From: Pseudopedobacter sp043763845
GTDB lineage: Bacteria > Bacteroidota > Bacteroidia > Sphingobacteriales > Sphingobacteriaceae
Length of the DNA: 43,955 bases
Direction of reading: 5' to 3'
Assembly: GCA_043763845.1 (NCBI GenBank)
Contig: JAYULE010000120.1
Span: 1 to 43,955 of the forward strand
Part shown: piece after piece, positions 33,433-40,926 of the stretch
How positions within the stretch are numbered: the stretch's first letter is position 1
Layout: each line of letters opens with the position of its first letter
Translations under genes and position numbers: made by a program
The notes under the pieces: model-generated
Databases searched by the model: none
What the model was told of the DNA's origin: nothing
What the model saw: the letters and a program-made list of their open reading frames with translations, nothing else

Positions 33433-34254
33433 ATGAGTTTAAATAACAAAATAATTGGTGTTTTCGATTCGGGATTTGGAGGCCTTACTGTATTTAGTGC
33501 CATTGCCAAAAAATTACCTCAATACAATTATATTTATTTAGGCGATAATGCCCGTTCGCCTTATGGTGATTACGATTTTGAAACCGTATATAAATATACA
33601 CTAGAATGTGTTGAGTGGCTTTTTGCAAAAGGATGTTTATTAGTGATTTTGGCTTGTAATACCGCCTCAGCTAAAGCTTTGCGCACCATACAACAAAATG
33701 ATTTACCCAGCAAATATCCTAATAATAGGGTATTAGGAGTAATTAGGCCCACCGCTGAGGTTATTTTTAATTATACCCTTAGCAAACACGTTGGCATTTT
33801 AGGTACTAGGGGTACAATAAACTCTAACTCATACAAAATAGAAATAAATAAATTTTCTCCAAACTTACAAGTATATCAACAAAGTTGCCCAATGTGGGTT
33901 CCGCTTATTGAAAAAAATGAACATTTAACCCCTGTAGCAGATGTTTTTGTAAAAAAATATGTTAATGATTTATTGAAAAAATCAAATAAAATTGATTGTA
34001 TCTTATTAGCTTGCACACATTACCCGCTCTTAATTCAAAAAATAGAAAAATATTTACCAAAAGGTATTCAACTTTTATCTCAAGGGGAGATTGTTGCCAA
34101 TAGCCTAGTAGATTATTTAAACCGACATCCCGAAATTGACGAAAAGTTATTAAAAGAGAATAAAAAAATTTTTTATACATCAGGCAATACGCAAATATTT
34201 AATAACCACGCAAATCAGTTTTTTGGAGAGGAAATACAATCAATAAAAATGTAA
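33433..34254 (+). CDS. murI: Glutamate racemase
   Basis: A 273-residue racemase that makes D-glutamate for peptidoglycan. Seen: GVFDSGFGGLTVFSAI, the first catalytic cysteine in LACNTASAKAL, and the second in LACTHYPLLI; GDNARSPYG binds substrate. All key residues are present. The ATG follows a terminator hairpin directly, leaving no space for a standard leader or a separate promoter, so transcription depends on read-through or on an element within the terminator. Confidence 0.96.
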   Translation: MSLNNKIIGVFDSGFGGLTVFSAIAKKLPQYNYIYLGDNARSPYGDYDFETVYKYTLECVEWLFAKGCLLVILACNTASAKALRTIQQNDLPSKYPNNRVLGVIRPTAEVIFNYTLSKHVGILGTRGTINSNSYKIEINKFSPNLQVYQQSCPMWVPLIEKNEHLTPVADVFVKKYVNDLLKKSNKIDCILLACTHYPLLIQKIEKYLPKGIQLLSQGEIVANSLVDYLNRHPEIDEKLLKENKKIFYTSGNTQIFNNHANQFFGEEIQSIKM

Positions 34255-34369
34255 AAATTGGGTAGCAAATAAAAAGAAAATGACTATCAAAATAATTATA
34301 ACATCCCCAAAATATTAATTTAAATTTTCAATAATAAATTAGACTAAAACTTTTACAATCAGTAAACCA

Positions 34370-35605
34370 ATGAACCAAACCTCCAAACCAAACAAAAATC
34401 TTGTATTACTTATTATTGTTGCCTCTTTAGGTTATTTTGTTGATATATACGATTTGGTATTGTTTTCGGTAATTCGAGTGCAAAGTTTAAAAGGTATTGG
34501 AGTACCCGATAGCCAATTACTAAGCACTGGAGTAAACTTAATTAACGCACAAATGATAGGTATGTTAATTGGAGGTATTTTATGGGGGATTTTAGGAGAT
34601 AAAAAGGGAAGATTAAAAGTGCTTTTTGGCTCTATAATTATGTATTCGTTGGCAAATATTGCTAATGGATTTGTAACCACAGTGCCTGCTTATTTGGTTA
34701 TTAGGTTTATAGCTGGCGTAGGTTTAGCTGGCGAACTGGGTGCTGGTATAACCTTAGTTGCCGAAAGTATGAGCAAAGAAAAACGCGGCTATGGCACCAT
34801 GATTGTTGCCGCTATTGGCTTATTAGGTGCAGTAGTAGCAGGTTTAGTTGGCGATAAATTTGCTTGGCAAACCTCTTATTTTATTGGCGGCGGTTTAGGT
34901 TTATTATTACTTTTGCTTAGGGTGGGAGTATTAGAATCTACCATGTACCAACACAATCAAACAGAAAAAACAGTTAAAAAAGGCGATTTTTTAATGCTAT
35001 TTACAAATTATGCCCTATTTAAAAAATATATTAATTGCATATTAATTGCCCTACCTGTATGGTTTGTTGTAGGCATTTTAATAACTTTTGCCCCTGAGCT
35101 TGGCAAGGCTATGGGCGCAAGCCAACCATTAAGTGCAGGTAAAGGTATTATTTTTACTTACATAGGCATTTCTGTTGGCGATGTTTTAGCAGGCCTTTTA
35201 AGCCAAATATTTAAAACCCGAAAAAAAATAATTATTTTATTTTTAACAGCCACTTTGGCGAGTGTATTATTATTTTTGTTTTCACAAAATATTAGCGAAA
35301 CTCAGTTTTTAATAATTTGTGTACTTTTAGGTGTCTCAACTGGTTTTTGGGTGATTTTTGTAACCGTAGCTGCCGAGCAGTTTGGCACTAATTTGCGGGC
35401 AACAGTAACCACAACAGTACCTAATTTTGTACGCGGCTCGGTAGTTTTAATAACTTTAAGTTTTCAATGGTTAAAACAACCTTTTGGTATAATTAACGCA
35501 GCACTTTTTGTAGGCTTAACAACTTTAGTAATTGCTTTTATTGCCGCTTTTAACTTAGAAGAAACTTTTGGTAAAGATTTAGATTATTTAGAAAAAACCG
35601 ATTAA
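34370..35605 (+). CDS. Major facilitator superfamily transporter
   Basis: A 411-residue membrane protein with about 12 hydrophobic segments. The first helix SLGYFVDIYDLVLFSVIRV contains the acidic pair seen in metabolite:H+ symporters of the sugar/aromatic-acid/sialate groups, loop 2-3 is GILGDKKGRLKVLFG, the MFS signature, and RFIAGVGLAGELGAGITLVAE is also characteristic. The substrate cannot be named; sialic or other organic acids are possible. It is a single gene between murI and dapA with gaps of 115 and 238 bases. Confidence 0.88.
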   Translation: MNQTSKPNKNLVLLIIVASLGYFVDIYDLVLFSVIRVQSLKGIGVPDSQLLSTGVNLINAQMIGMLIGGILWGILGDKKGRLKVLFGSIIMYSLANIANGFVTTVPAYLVIRFIAGVGLAGELGAGITLVAESMSKEKRGYGTMIVAAIGLLGAVVAGLVGDKFAWQTSYFIGGGLGLLLLLLRVGVLESTMYQHNQTEKTVKKGDFLMLFTNYALFKKYINCILIALPVWFVVGILITFAPELGKAMGASQPLSAGKGIIFTYIGISVGDVLAGLLSQIFKTRKKIIILFLTATLASVLLFLFSQNISETQFLIICVLLGVSTGFWVIFVTVAAEQFGTNLRATVTTTVPNFVRGSVVLITLSFQWLKQPFGIINAALFVGLTTLVIAFIAAFNLEETFGKDLDYLEKTD

Positions 35606-35843
35606 TAATAATACAGCAAACAAATCATCACTAAAAAAATACAGCAAAGCGTACCAAAAATTTATAAGTAAGTTATTGAAAATATTTTATAAAAAGCTTA
35701 GAACCTTCTCTTTTATTCTTATCAAGTGGCATTTGGTAAAAATAAATCACCAAAATCAAACCTAATCATAAACACATTCTAAAAAATTCATAATTTTAAA
35801 TTAATATTGGAGTAAAATTACAACCCCATCACAAAACCATAAA

Positions 35844-36722
35844 ATGATTAATTTACAAGGTACCGGCGTAGCATTAATAACTCCATTCTTAGAAAACCTA
35901 GAAATAGATTACGCTGCACTAGAACGTACTATCGAGCACCTTATACAAGGTGAAGTTGAGTATATAGTGGTGCTTGGTACCACTGGCGAAACCGCAACCC
36001 TAAGCCATCAAGAAAAAGAAAGCATATATAATTTTACTGCCCAAAAGGTAAATAACCGCATACCATTAGTGGCGGGTTTAGGAGGCAATAACACTGCCGA
36101 AATTGTAAAACAAGTTGCTGATTTTAATATTCAAGGTTACGTAGCCATCCTCTCCGTATCGCCTTATTATAACAAACCCACACAAGAAGGTATTTATCAA
36201 CATTATAAAGCAATAGCTCAAGCATCTATATTACCTATAATTTTATATAACGTACCTGGCCGTACAGGTATGAATATTACTGCCGAAACCACCTTACGTT
36301 TAGCAAACGATTTCGAAAATATAATAGCTATAAAAGAAGCATCAGGTAATTTCGAGCAAATAAATACCATAGCAGCCAATAAACCTCAAAATTTTCAGCT
36401 TATTTCTGGCGACGATCCTATTACTTTACCCATGATAGCCTTAGGGGCAGTAGGTATAATTTCTGTAATAGCAAATGCTTTTCCAGCCAAATTTTCCCAA
36501 ATGGTACGCACCTGTTTGGCAGGTAATTTTACTCAAGCACAACCTGCACACTTCCAGTTTTTAGAGTTTACACGCCTTTGCTTTGCCGATGGTAACCCTG
36601 CTGGTGTAAAAGCCGCAATGCAACAATTGAACCTTTGCCAAAGTTATTTACGCCTTCCATTAGTACAAGTAAGTGCCACCACTTTAAAAAATATTCAAAT
36701 TCAAGTTGAAAATTTGGTATAA
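35844..36722 (+). CDS. dapA: 4-hydroxy-tetrahydrodipicolinate synthase
   Basis: A 292-residue TIM-barrel class I aldolase that condenses pyruvate and aspartate semialdehyde in lysine/diaminopimelate synthesis. The Schiff-base lysine is in IIAIKEASGN, the proton-relay tyrosine in PIILYNVPGRTG, and the Thr-Thr pair in VVLGTTGETATL. N terminus GTGVALITPFLENLEIDY is typical. The gene marks the left edge of the accessory block; a short palindrome (CAAAGTT/AACTTTG, 36767-36783) after its stop may be its terminator. Confidence 0.96.
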   Translation: MINLQGTGVALITPFLENLEIDYAALERTIEHLIQGEVEYIVVLGTTGETATLSHQEKESIYNFTAQKVNNRIPLVAGLGGNNTAEIVKQVADFNIQGYVAILSVSPYYNKPTQEGIYQHYKAIAQASILPIILYNVPGRTGMNITAETTLRLANDFENIIAIKEASGNFEQINTIAANKPQNFQLISGDDPITLPMIALGAVGIISVIANAFPAKFSQMVRTCLAGNFTQAQPAHFQFLEFTRLCFADGNPAGVKAAMQQLNLCQSYLRLPLVQVSATTLKNIQIQVENLV

Positions 36723-36791
36723 CTATCTTGTATAAAATGGAATGTTTAATTATATAGTTTGGCTTGCAAAGTTTTAAACTTTGTTTATTAA

Positions 36792-37046
36792 CCCTCACAA
36801 GTGACGCTGAAAAAGCTTAACACTTACTACAGCATCCAAAACTTGGAACAATGGGGCTTATCCGGCCCGGAACTGATGCCCAATAAAGATTTAAAAGTAC
36901 AAGATAAAACTAAAAGCCCATCAGGATTTCGTCCGCAAAAGCTGAATAGAATTACGAATGCTCATTGTTACTACGTCTGCCCAACTTTCACAAAACCCAA
37001 TGTTGGCAGAAGCACTATTTTGAGGTTGTCAATTCTGGAATGTTAA
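36792..37046 (+). pseudogene. Unrecognised open frame, possible gene remnant
   Basis: A frame from CCC at 36792 (after TAA) to the TAA at 37044-37046 encodes 84 residues. Its only early start is a GTG at 36801. Segments such as YYSIQNLEQWGLSGPELMPN and SPSGFRPQKLNRI look more protein-like and less Asn/Lys/Ile-biased than random A+T-rich DNA from this genome, and the stretch is richer in G+C than its flanks. I recognise no family. Its end overlaps the 53-residue gene on the other strand. It may be the relic of an inserted gene; a chance open frame is also possible. Confidence 0.2.
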
Positions 37047-37176
37047 GTTGATATTTTTCTCTGATTTTTTGCATTTCCTGTTTCAATAATTCAGGATTTT
37101 TCCAATACTTTTCGCTTAATTTTTCACGAATTTCCCTCATCATTTTTACAGCGTCAAAAGTTTTATTCTGTTCCAT
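37015..37176 (-). CDS. Small protein linked to a PIN toxin, putative antitoxin partner
   Basis: A 53-residue frame on the minus strand, too short for usual limits. It reads MEQNKTFDAVKMMREIREKL, then SEKYWKNPELLKQEMQKIRE and KYQLNIPELTTSK. It is highly charged and helical. The beginning 'TFDAVKMMREIR' is like small proteins I have seen encoded directly downstream of PIN-domain genes in Bacteroidota and other phyla, where they are considered antitoxins. The ATG lies 14 bases inside the end of the PIN frame, so the two are translationally coupled. Function is inferred from position; no DNA-binding domain is obvious. Confidence 0.6.
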   Translation of the reverse strand: MEQNKTFDAVKMMREIREKLSEKYWKNPELLKQEMQKIREKYQLNIPELTTSK

Positions 37177-37631
37177 CGTTTGTCGTATTTAAAATTTCTC
37201 TCGGAGTTCTTATTTCTATCATTTTATATCCAAGTTTTAAATTGATAGAGTTGTAAAGTCTAATTCTATTGATGTTCACAATATGTTTAAAGTTCCAACT
37301 GGCTAAAACGTCAGCGTTGTTTATTGTAGCTAAAGCAATATGAAGGGAATCATTGTAACTTTTCTTTGTCCAATGCACCTTCGTTAATATATGCTTCAGC
37401 AAGTTTAATAGCTTCCTCATTTACTCCCAATGAAATGATTTGTTCTTTTGGAAGTTCGTCAATTTTATTACGAATTTCTTCTCTTGCAAATTCCAATTCT
37501 TGGATTGTTAAGTCTGAAAGCATAATTTTCTTTGAACCTTGCTGATATTCAACAAATAGTGCCAATGACCATTCTTTAAATTCAATGTCAAAGCAACCTC
37601 CAATGGTTGATGTATCTGCGTAAACTTTCAT
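37163..37631 (-). pseudogene. PIN-domain (VapC-like) ribonuclease toxin gene, frameshifted
   Basis: Two overlapping frames make one PIN-domain protein. The first (37631 to 37350) starts MKVYADTSTIGGCFDIEFKE with the first catalytic aspartate (D6) and carries Glu in TIQELEFA (about 45). The second contributes SYNDSLHIALATINNADVLA, with the next acidic site, and SWNFKHIVNINRIRLYNSIN. Joining them through INEGAL-TKKSYNDS gives 155 residues, a normal length, and needs removal of one base between about 37355 and 37372 (likely one of the two C residues at 37370-37371). As written, translation stops 6 residues after the shift, losing half of the active site. Either an inactivating mutation or a sequencing error. 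PIN nucleases of this kind are toxins that cut RNA. Confidence 0.75.
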
Positions 37632-37640
37632 TGTATAAAA

Positions 37641-37712
37641 CTAATCATTTTTTGGTCTAGAAGGAAGTGGTGGAGTGCGCACTTGAATTGCGTTGAATTT
37701 ACTACTTTTCAT
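37641..37712 (-). CDS. Possible 23-residue leader peptide upstream of the PIN gene
   Basis: A short frame on the minus strand begins MKSSKFNAIQVRTPPLPSRP and ends after KND at a TAG nine bases before the PIN ATG. The composition (Pro/Arg/Ser rich, several G+C-containing codons) is unlike the surrounding intergenic DNA, and its spacing suggests it could be co-transcribed with the toxin gene. The evidence is limited to this, so the call is tentative. The 176 bases between its start and the umuC stop hold nothing recognisable. Confidence 0.2.
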   Translation of the reverse strand: MKSSKFNAIQVRTPPLPSRPKND

Positions 37713-37888
37713 TTCTACATTTTTAATTTAATTATTTTACTTTTAAACGTACTAGTTTTAGGGGAGCTAAAACAGCATCATCTATTAAATGTGCTATTTT
37801 TGACCACAATATCAAAGTAACAAATACAAAAAAAACTGTAACAAAAAATTGGTTTTGGTAAAGCAAGATTAAAGAACAAAGGTTTTTA

Positions 37889-39148
37889 TTATTTTATTTT
37901 AATAATATCACTTAAGCGAGTGGTGTAAAATTGGCTTAAGTTTTCTTGTTTCATGTGCCAATTATTTTCAAAACCTTGCTGGGCTACCCTTACCGTATCG
38001 GTACCGTTTAGTCTATTTATTTTATCAAACTGTTTAATAATTCCTATTTCACGTTTACGGTTTTGGCCATAAAATAAATTTAAGGTACCATCTGTTTGGT
38101 GGCACAAATTTGTGAGCATAATGCCAACACGTTTATAAACATAGCCTTTTTTGTAGATGGCATTTAAAGCTTCGTTAGCTTTTTGTATAAGGTAAGGGGT
38201 ATAATCGGTAGGTACATTACATAAAGTATTTATTTTCGGGAAATATTGTCTATCGGTTTTTGAAAAATTATTAGTGCCTAGCCATACTTGTATGCCACCC
38301 GCCAACATTGTTTGTTTACGTAGTTTTTCGGCCACACGGGCAGTATAATTTGCTAAAGCCTCGGCTATTGGTTCTAACTCGGTTTGGAAAACGCCAAACG
38401 ATTTTTGCGATGCAATAGCTTGTTTATTTGGTGTTTGTAACTCTAATGGTATACAGCTAATGCCTTGCAACTCGTACACCGTTTTTTGTAACACCACACT
38501 AAAGTTTGCTTTTGCCCAGTTGGTATCAACCACCGATAAATCGTAAGCACTACAAATACCTTTGCTATTAAGCTTTGCTGTTATACGGCCGCCAACGCCC
38601 CAAACATCGTTAACATCGGTATTTTTTAAAGCTTCAATCCTTTTTTCTTCGGTATCAATAACATAAACACCTATGCTGCGGTATTGCTTTTTTGCAATTC
38701 GGTTGGCCACTTTAGCTAATGTTTTTGTAGCACCTACACCAATAGAAACAGGTACGCCCGACCATTGCGTAATTTTATCTCTAGCATCTTTTACATAATT
38801 AAATAGGTTAAGTAGCTGTAAGCCTTCACAATTAACAAAAGATTCGTCGATGCTGTAATCCTCAACCGCATTAAAAAAATTACGAGTAATGGCTTTTATA
38901 CGTTTAGACATATCGCCGTAAAGGGTATAATTACTACTAAAAACGTGTATTTGACTTAGTTTCATCATTTCTTTAATTTTAAAAACGGGTACGGCCATGG
39001 TAATTCCTAACGCTTTTGCTTCTTCGCTACGGGCAATAACGGCACCATCGTTATTGCTGAAAACAACTATGGGTTGGTTTTGTAGAGCTGGGTTAAAGCT
39101 GCGTTCGCATGATGCGTAAAAGTTATTACAATCAATAATTCCAATCAT
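37889..39148 (-). CDS. umuC: Y-family DNA polymerase, UmuC subunit (Pol V catalytic subunit)
   Basis: A 419-residue error-prone polymerase for synthesis across DNA lesions. Family marks: IIDCNNFYASCERSFNPAL with the first metal-binding Asp, VVFSNNDGAVIARS, the catalytic EDYSIDESF with the Asp-Glu pair, ISVGVGATKTLAKVANRIAKK (helix-hairpin-helix region follows with VWGVGGRI) and the little-finger domain. The C terminus has QENLSQFYTTRLSDI. It overlaps umuD by 17 bases, the expected operon arrangement. The accessory position between toxin-antitoxin loci fits the frequent horizontal spread of umuDC. Confidence 0.95.
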   Translation of the reverse strand: MIGIIDCNNFYASCERSFNPALQNQPIVVFSNNDGAVIARSEEAKALGITMAVPVFKIKEMMKLSQIHVFSSNYTLYGDMSKRIKAITRNFFNAVEDYSIDESFVNCEGLQLLNLFNYVKDARDKITQWSGVPVSIGVGATKTLAKVANRIAKKQYRSIGVYVIDTEEKRIEALKNTDVNDVWGVGGRITAKLNSKGICSAYDLSVVDTNWAKANFSVVLQKTVYELQGISCIPLELQTPNKQAIASQKSFGVFQTELEPIAEALANYTARVAEKLRKQTMLAGGIQVWLGTNNFSKTDRQYFPKINTLCNVPTDYTPYLIQKANEALNAIYKKGYVYKRVGIMLTNLCHQTDGTLNLFYGQNRKREIGIIKQFDKINRLNGTDTVRVAQQGFENNWHMKQENLSQFYTTRLSDIIKIK

Positions 39149-39590
39149 TAGAGCGTTTTTTTATATTTTGAATAACAAAGGTAATTACGCCCCAAACCTT
39201 AAAATCAGTTTGTTCGGTAATAATTATGGGCTTAAATTTGCTGTTTGCCGATATTAATTGTACCACGCCGTCTTTTTGGATACGTAGTATTTTGGCGTTA
39301 AATTCGCCATCAATGGCACATACTACTAAATCTTTATTTTTAGGTTTTTCGGCCTTGTCAATTACCACAATATCGCCTTCGTAAATACATATATCAATTA
39401 AACTATTGCCTGTTATACGACCCAAAAAAGTACTTGCTTGGTTAGCAATGCATATATCATCAAGGCTTAAAACTTCTTCTAAATAATCATCGGCAGGGGA
39501 AGGAAAACCCGCCTGTATGGTAGATAAGAATAGTGGTAATACACTTTCCGATTTTTTAAACTTGTAAATGGTAATATTTTGCGCTTTCAT
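39132..39590 (-). CDS. umuD: UmuD-like S24 family protease, LexA-type self-cleaving subunit
   Basis: A 152-residue protein of the LexA/UmuD fold. The self-cleavage site is Ala27-Gly28 in TIQAGFPSP, the catalytic serine is S63 in GNSL and the lysine K100 in FNAKILRI; the usual GDSM is here GNSL. After RecA-stimulated cleavage the UmuD' dimer joins UmuC as Pol V. There is no N-terminal DNA-binding domain, so it is not itself a LexA repressor. The promoter box TATTTTTG (complement of 39599-39606) lies eight bases upstream and is covered by a perfect palindrome (39601-39625), the probable operator. Confidence 0.93.
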   Translation of the reverse strand: MKAQNITIYKFKKSESVLPLFLSTIQAGFPSPADDYLEEVLSLDDICIANQASTFLGRITGNSLIDICIYEGDIVVIDKAEKPKNKDLVVCAIDGEFNAKILRIQKDGVVQLISANSKFKPIIITEQTDFKVWGVITFVIQNIKKRSNDWNY

Positions 39591-39598
39591 TGAAGATA

Positions 39599-39625
39599 CA
39601 AAAATACTAATTTTTTTAGTATTTT
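39599..39625 (-). promoter_or_regulatory. umuDC promoter with perfect 25-bp palindromic operator
   Basis: The -7 box TATTTTTG on the minus strand (39599-39606) overlaps an inverted repeat with 10-bp perfect arms, AAAATACTAA (39601-39610) and TTAGTATTTT (39616-39625), separated by five T. The repeat fills the whole 19-base spacer that would separate the -7 box from a -33 box. A repressor bound here would block RNA polymerase, so this is the probable damage-response operator of umuDC. Confidence 0.7.
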
Positions 39626-39716
39626 ATATTGCGTTTTAAGTTAGTTTTCAACAATAAAATGTGGTGGTAAGTGGTAAGTGTATTAAATTATAAATTGAGT
39701 TAGATTATTAAGTTTA

Positions 39717-39857
39717 ATTAACAGGTTGTTAATCAATATTATTTACAGTTTAAGAGCGTTAACGATTGAAGCGATCCAGCTAACGGCCGCAAGGTATCCT
39801 TTTTTACGCCGTATCTCCCTCTTGAGGGATTGGGAGTTTGAATTCGTGATTCGAATT
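39717..39857. other. Structured intergenic element with several inverted repeats
   Basis: The 357-base gap between umuD and the first antitoxin contains a cluster of inverted repeats: ATTAACA/TGTTAAT (39717-39733, 3-base loop); ACGGC/GCCGT (39783-39787 and 39808-39812) enclosing AAGG/CCTT (39791-39801); TCCCTC/GAGGGA (39816-39829, 2-base loop); and AATTCG/CGAATT (39841-39857). The part GATTGAAGCGATCCAGCTAA (39763-39782) is richer in G+C than its flanks and resembles a dispersed intergenic motif I recall from other Bacteroidota, but I cannot verify that. It may be an RNA element, a mobile relic or the 3' end of a lost gene. Confidence 0.4.
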
Positions 39858-39919
39858 TTTTATAATTTTTGCTAAATAATTAGGATTCAAATTAGTTTAA
39901 TTTTTCTTAATCAATTCTA

Positions 39920-39927
39920 TATATTTG
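39920..39927 (+). promoter_or_regulatory. TAnnTTTG box of the first toxin-antitoxin pair
   Basis: TATATTTG ends 20 bases before the antitoxin ATG at 39948. A TTTA at 39896-39899 lies 20 bases upstream as a possible imperfect -33 box. Confidence 0.55.
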
Positions 39928-39947
39928 TTTTAGTTAATGGTTATAAT

Positions 39948-40178
39948 ATGAGTTTGCAAATTATACAAAACAGTAGGGGAGAAAATGCAGGTGTTTTTAT
40001 ACCTATGGAGGAATGGGAAATTATAAAAACTAATTACCCAGATGTTGATAATTTAGATAACGAAATACCAGAATGGCAAAAGCAATTGTTAGATGCCAGA
40101 TTAGAAGAAATTAGCAAAAATCCCCAAAATTTAAGACCTATAGCTGAACTATTTGATGAATTAAATCGCACTATTTAA
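39948..40178 (+). CDS. Antitoxin component of a RelE/ParE-type module
   Basis: A 76-residue acidic protein preceding a ParE/RelE-like toxin by three bases. It starts SLQIIQNSRGENAGVFIPMEEWE, a short strand-helix resembling the DNA-binding/dimer part of Phd/RelB-type antitoxins, and ends EIPEWQKQLLDARLEEISKN... with a flexible acidic C terminus, the part expected to wrap around the toxin. It has weak resemblance to the addiction-module antitoxins known in Bacteroidota. The identity is assigned mainly from position and size. Confidence 0.75.
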   Translation: MSLQIIQNSRGENAGVFIPMEEWEIIKTNYPDVDNLDNEIPEWQKQLLDARLEEISKNPQNLRPIAELFDELNRTI

Positions 40179-40181
40179 TTT

Positions 40182-40475
40182 ATGAGTTATACCATAGTTT
40201 ATTTGGTTTCAAGCAAACTAGATGTAATTAATGCTAAAAATTGGTATCGAAATCAGCAAATAGGATTAGATAATCGGTTTGCAACAGCTATTAAATGTGC
40301 TATTTTAAGGTTAAAAGAAAATCCTTTTTATTTTCAATTGCGTTATAACAATATCCGTATAGCTTATCCTAAAACTTTTCCTTTTGGTATTCACTATTAT
40401 ATTGATTTGGCTAAAAGAGAAATTATTATTGTTGCAATAATTCATAACAAACGTAATTTTATAGAAGAAATTTGA
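40182..40475 (+). CDS. RelE/ParE family toxin
   Basis: A 97-residue basic protein of the RelE/ParE fold: start YTIVYLVSSKLDVINAKNWY (strand plus helix, with the 'a..WY..q..gl...F' pattern in RNQQIGLDNRFATAIKCAI), then RLKENPFYFQLRYNNIRIAY and a C-terminal beta-strand set (FPFGIHYYIDLAKREIIIVA) ending IIHNKRNFIEEI. ParE toxins inhibit DNA gyrase, RelE toxins cut mRNA on ribosomes. The helical hairpin and 'R.aypk.FPfgihY' pattern favour the ParE side, but I cannot decide. The pair is closed by a terminator at 40495-40517. Confidence 0.85.
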   Translation: MSYTIVYLVSSKLDVINAKNWYRNQQIGLDNRFATAIKCAILRLKENPFYFQLRYNNIRIAYPKTFPFGIHYYIDLAKREIIIVAIIHNKRNFIEEI

Positions 40476-40494
40476 TGTGTTTGAATCAACATTT

Positions 40495-40517
40495 GGCATA
40501 GATATATGCCTGTTTTT
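40495..40517 (+). terminator. Intrinsic terminator of the first toxin-antitoxin pair
   Basis: GGCATA (40495-40500) and TATGCC (40505-40510) form a perfect 6-bp stem around GATA, followed by TGTTTTT (40511-40517). It lies 20 bases past the toxin stop. Confidence 0.7.
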
Positions 40518-40624
40518 CGTGTTACAATTTAATCAGATGAACGGAGAAATGCTAATAGTAAAAGCAATTTTATTTGTTTAGTACAACATCTAAATAATGG
40601 TTTTTGTGTAAAGATGTGTTATGT

Positions 40625-40639
40625 AAACCTTATAGGTTT
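40625..40639. terminator. Small palindrome, terminator-like
   Basis: AAACCT (40625-40630) and AGGTTT (40634-40639) pair around TAT. It lies 11 bases past the end of the minus-strand coding remnant at 40651-40755 and could have been that gene's terminator. Confidence 0.35.
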
Positions 40640-40650
40640 TTAAATATTTA

Positions 40651-40755
40651 CTAAGATTCTGTCTCTAATATCTCTCTAACCACATTTTCTAAATGGGTCA
40701 AATCCTTTGCTGCGTAAAATATTTTCTCCAATTTTATGCCGTGGTAAACGTTAAT
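40651..40755 (-). pseudogene. C-terminal remnant of a lost minus-strand gene
   Basis: Reading the minus strand from 40755 to the TAG at 40651 gives 34 residues without a start: INVYHGIKLEKIFYAAKDLT then HLENVVREILETES. It is amphipathic, with balanced charged residues and codon choices typical of real genes here, and unlike random A+T-rich DNA. A stop codon precedes it directly (40756-40758). I do not recognise the family. A palindrome at 40625-40639 follows in the place expected of a terminator. The rest of the 451-base gap between the two toxin-antitoxin pairs shows no other gene. Confidence 0.35.
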
Positions 40756-40872
40756 CTAATTTCCTTTTTTTAATATTTGAAATTGTCGTAATTTTTATTT
40801 TTTAGTTGGTAAAGAAAAGTTGCGGTTTTACAAAAGATAATGAGAGTATTTTTTTACAGAAAACAAAGGATA

Positions 40873-40903
40873 TTCGGTAGCTTATAATTTTTATTTATAT
40901 TTG
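40873..40903 (+). promoter_or_regulatory. Promoter of the second toxin-antitoxin pair (TTCG-N19-TATATTTG)
   Basis: TATATTTG (40896-40903) lies 23 bases before the antitoxin ATG, and TTCG (40873-40876), one mismatch from TTTG, is exactly 19 bases further upstream. Confidence 0.65.
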
Positions 40904-40926
40904 TTTAACCTCTTTAAAAATTTGTT

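Noticed and set aside
39132..39590. LexA or prophage repressor
   Set aside because: The protein has the S24 protease domain but no N-terminal DNA-binding domain, and it overlaps umuC, so it is a UmuD-type subunit.
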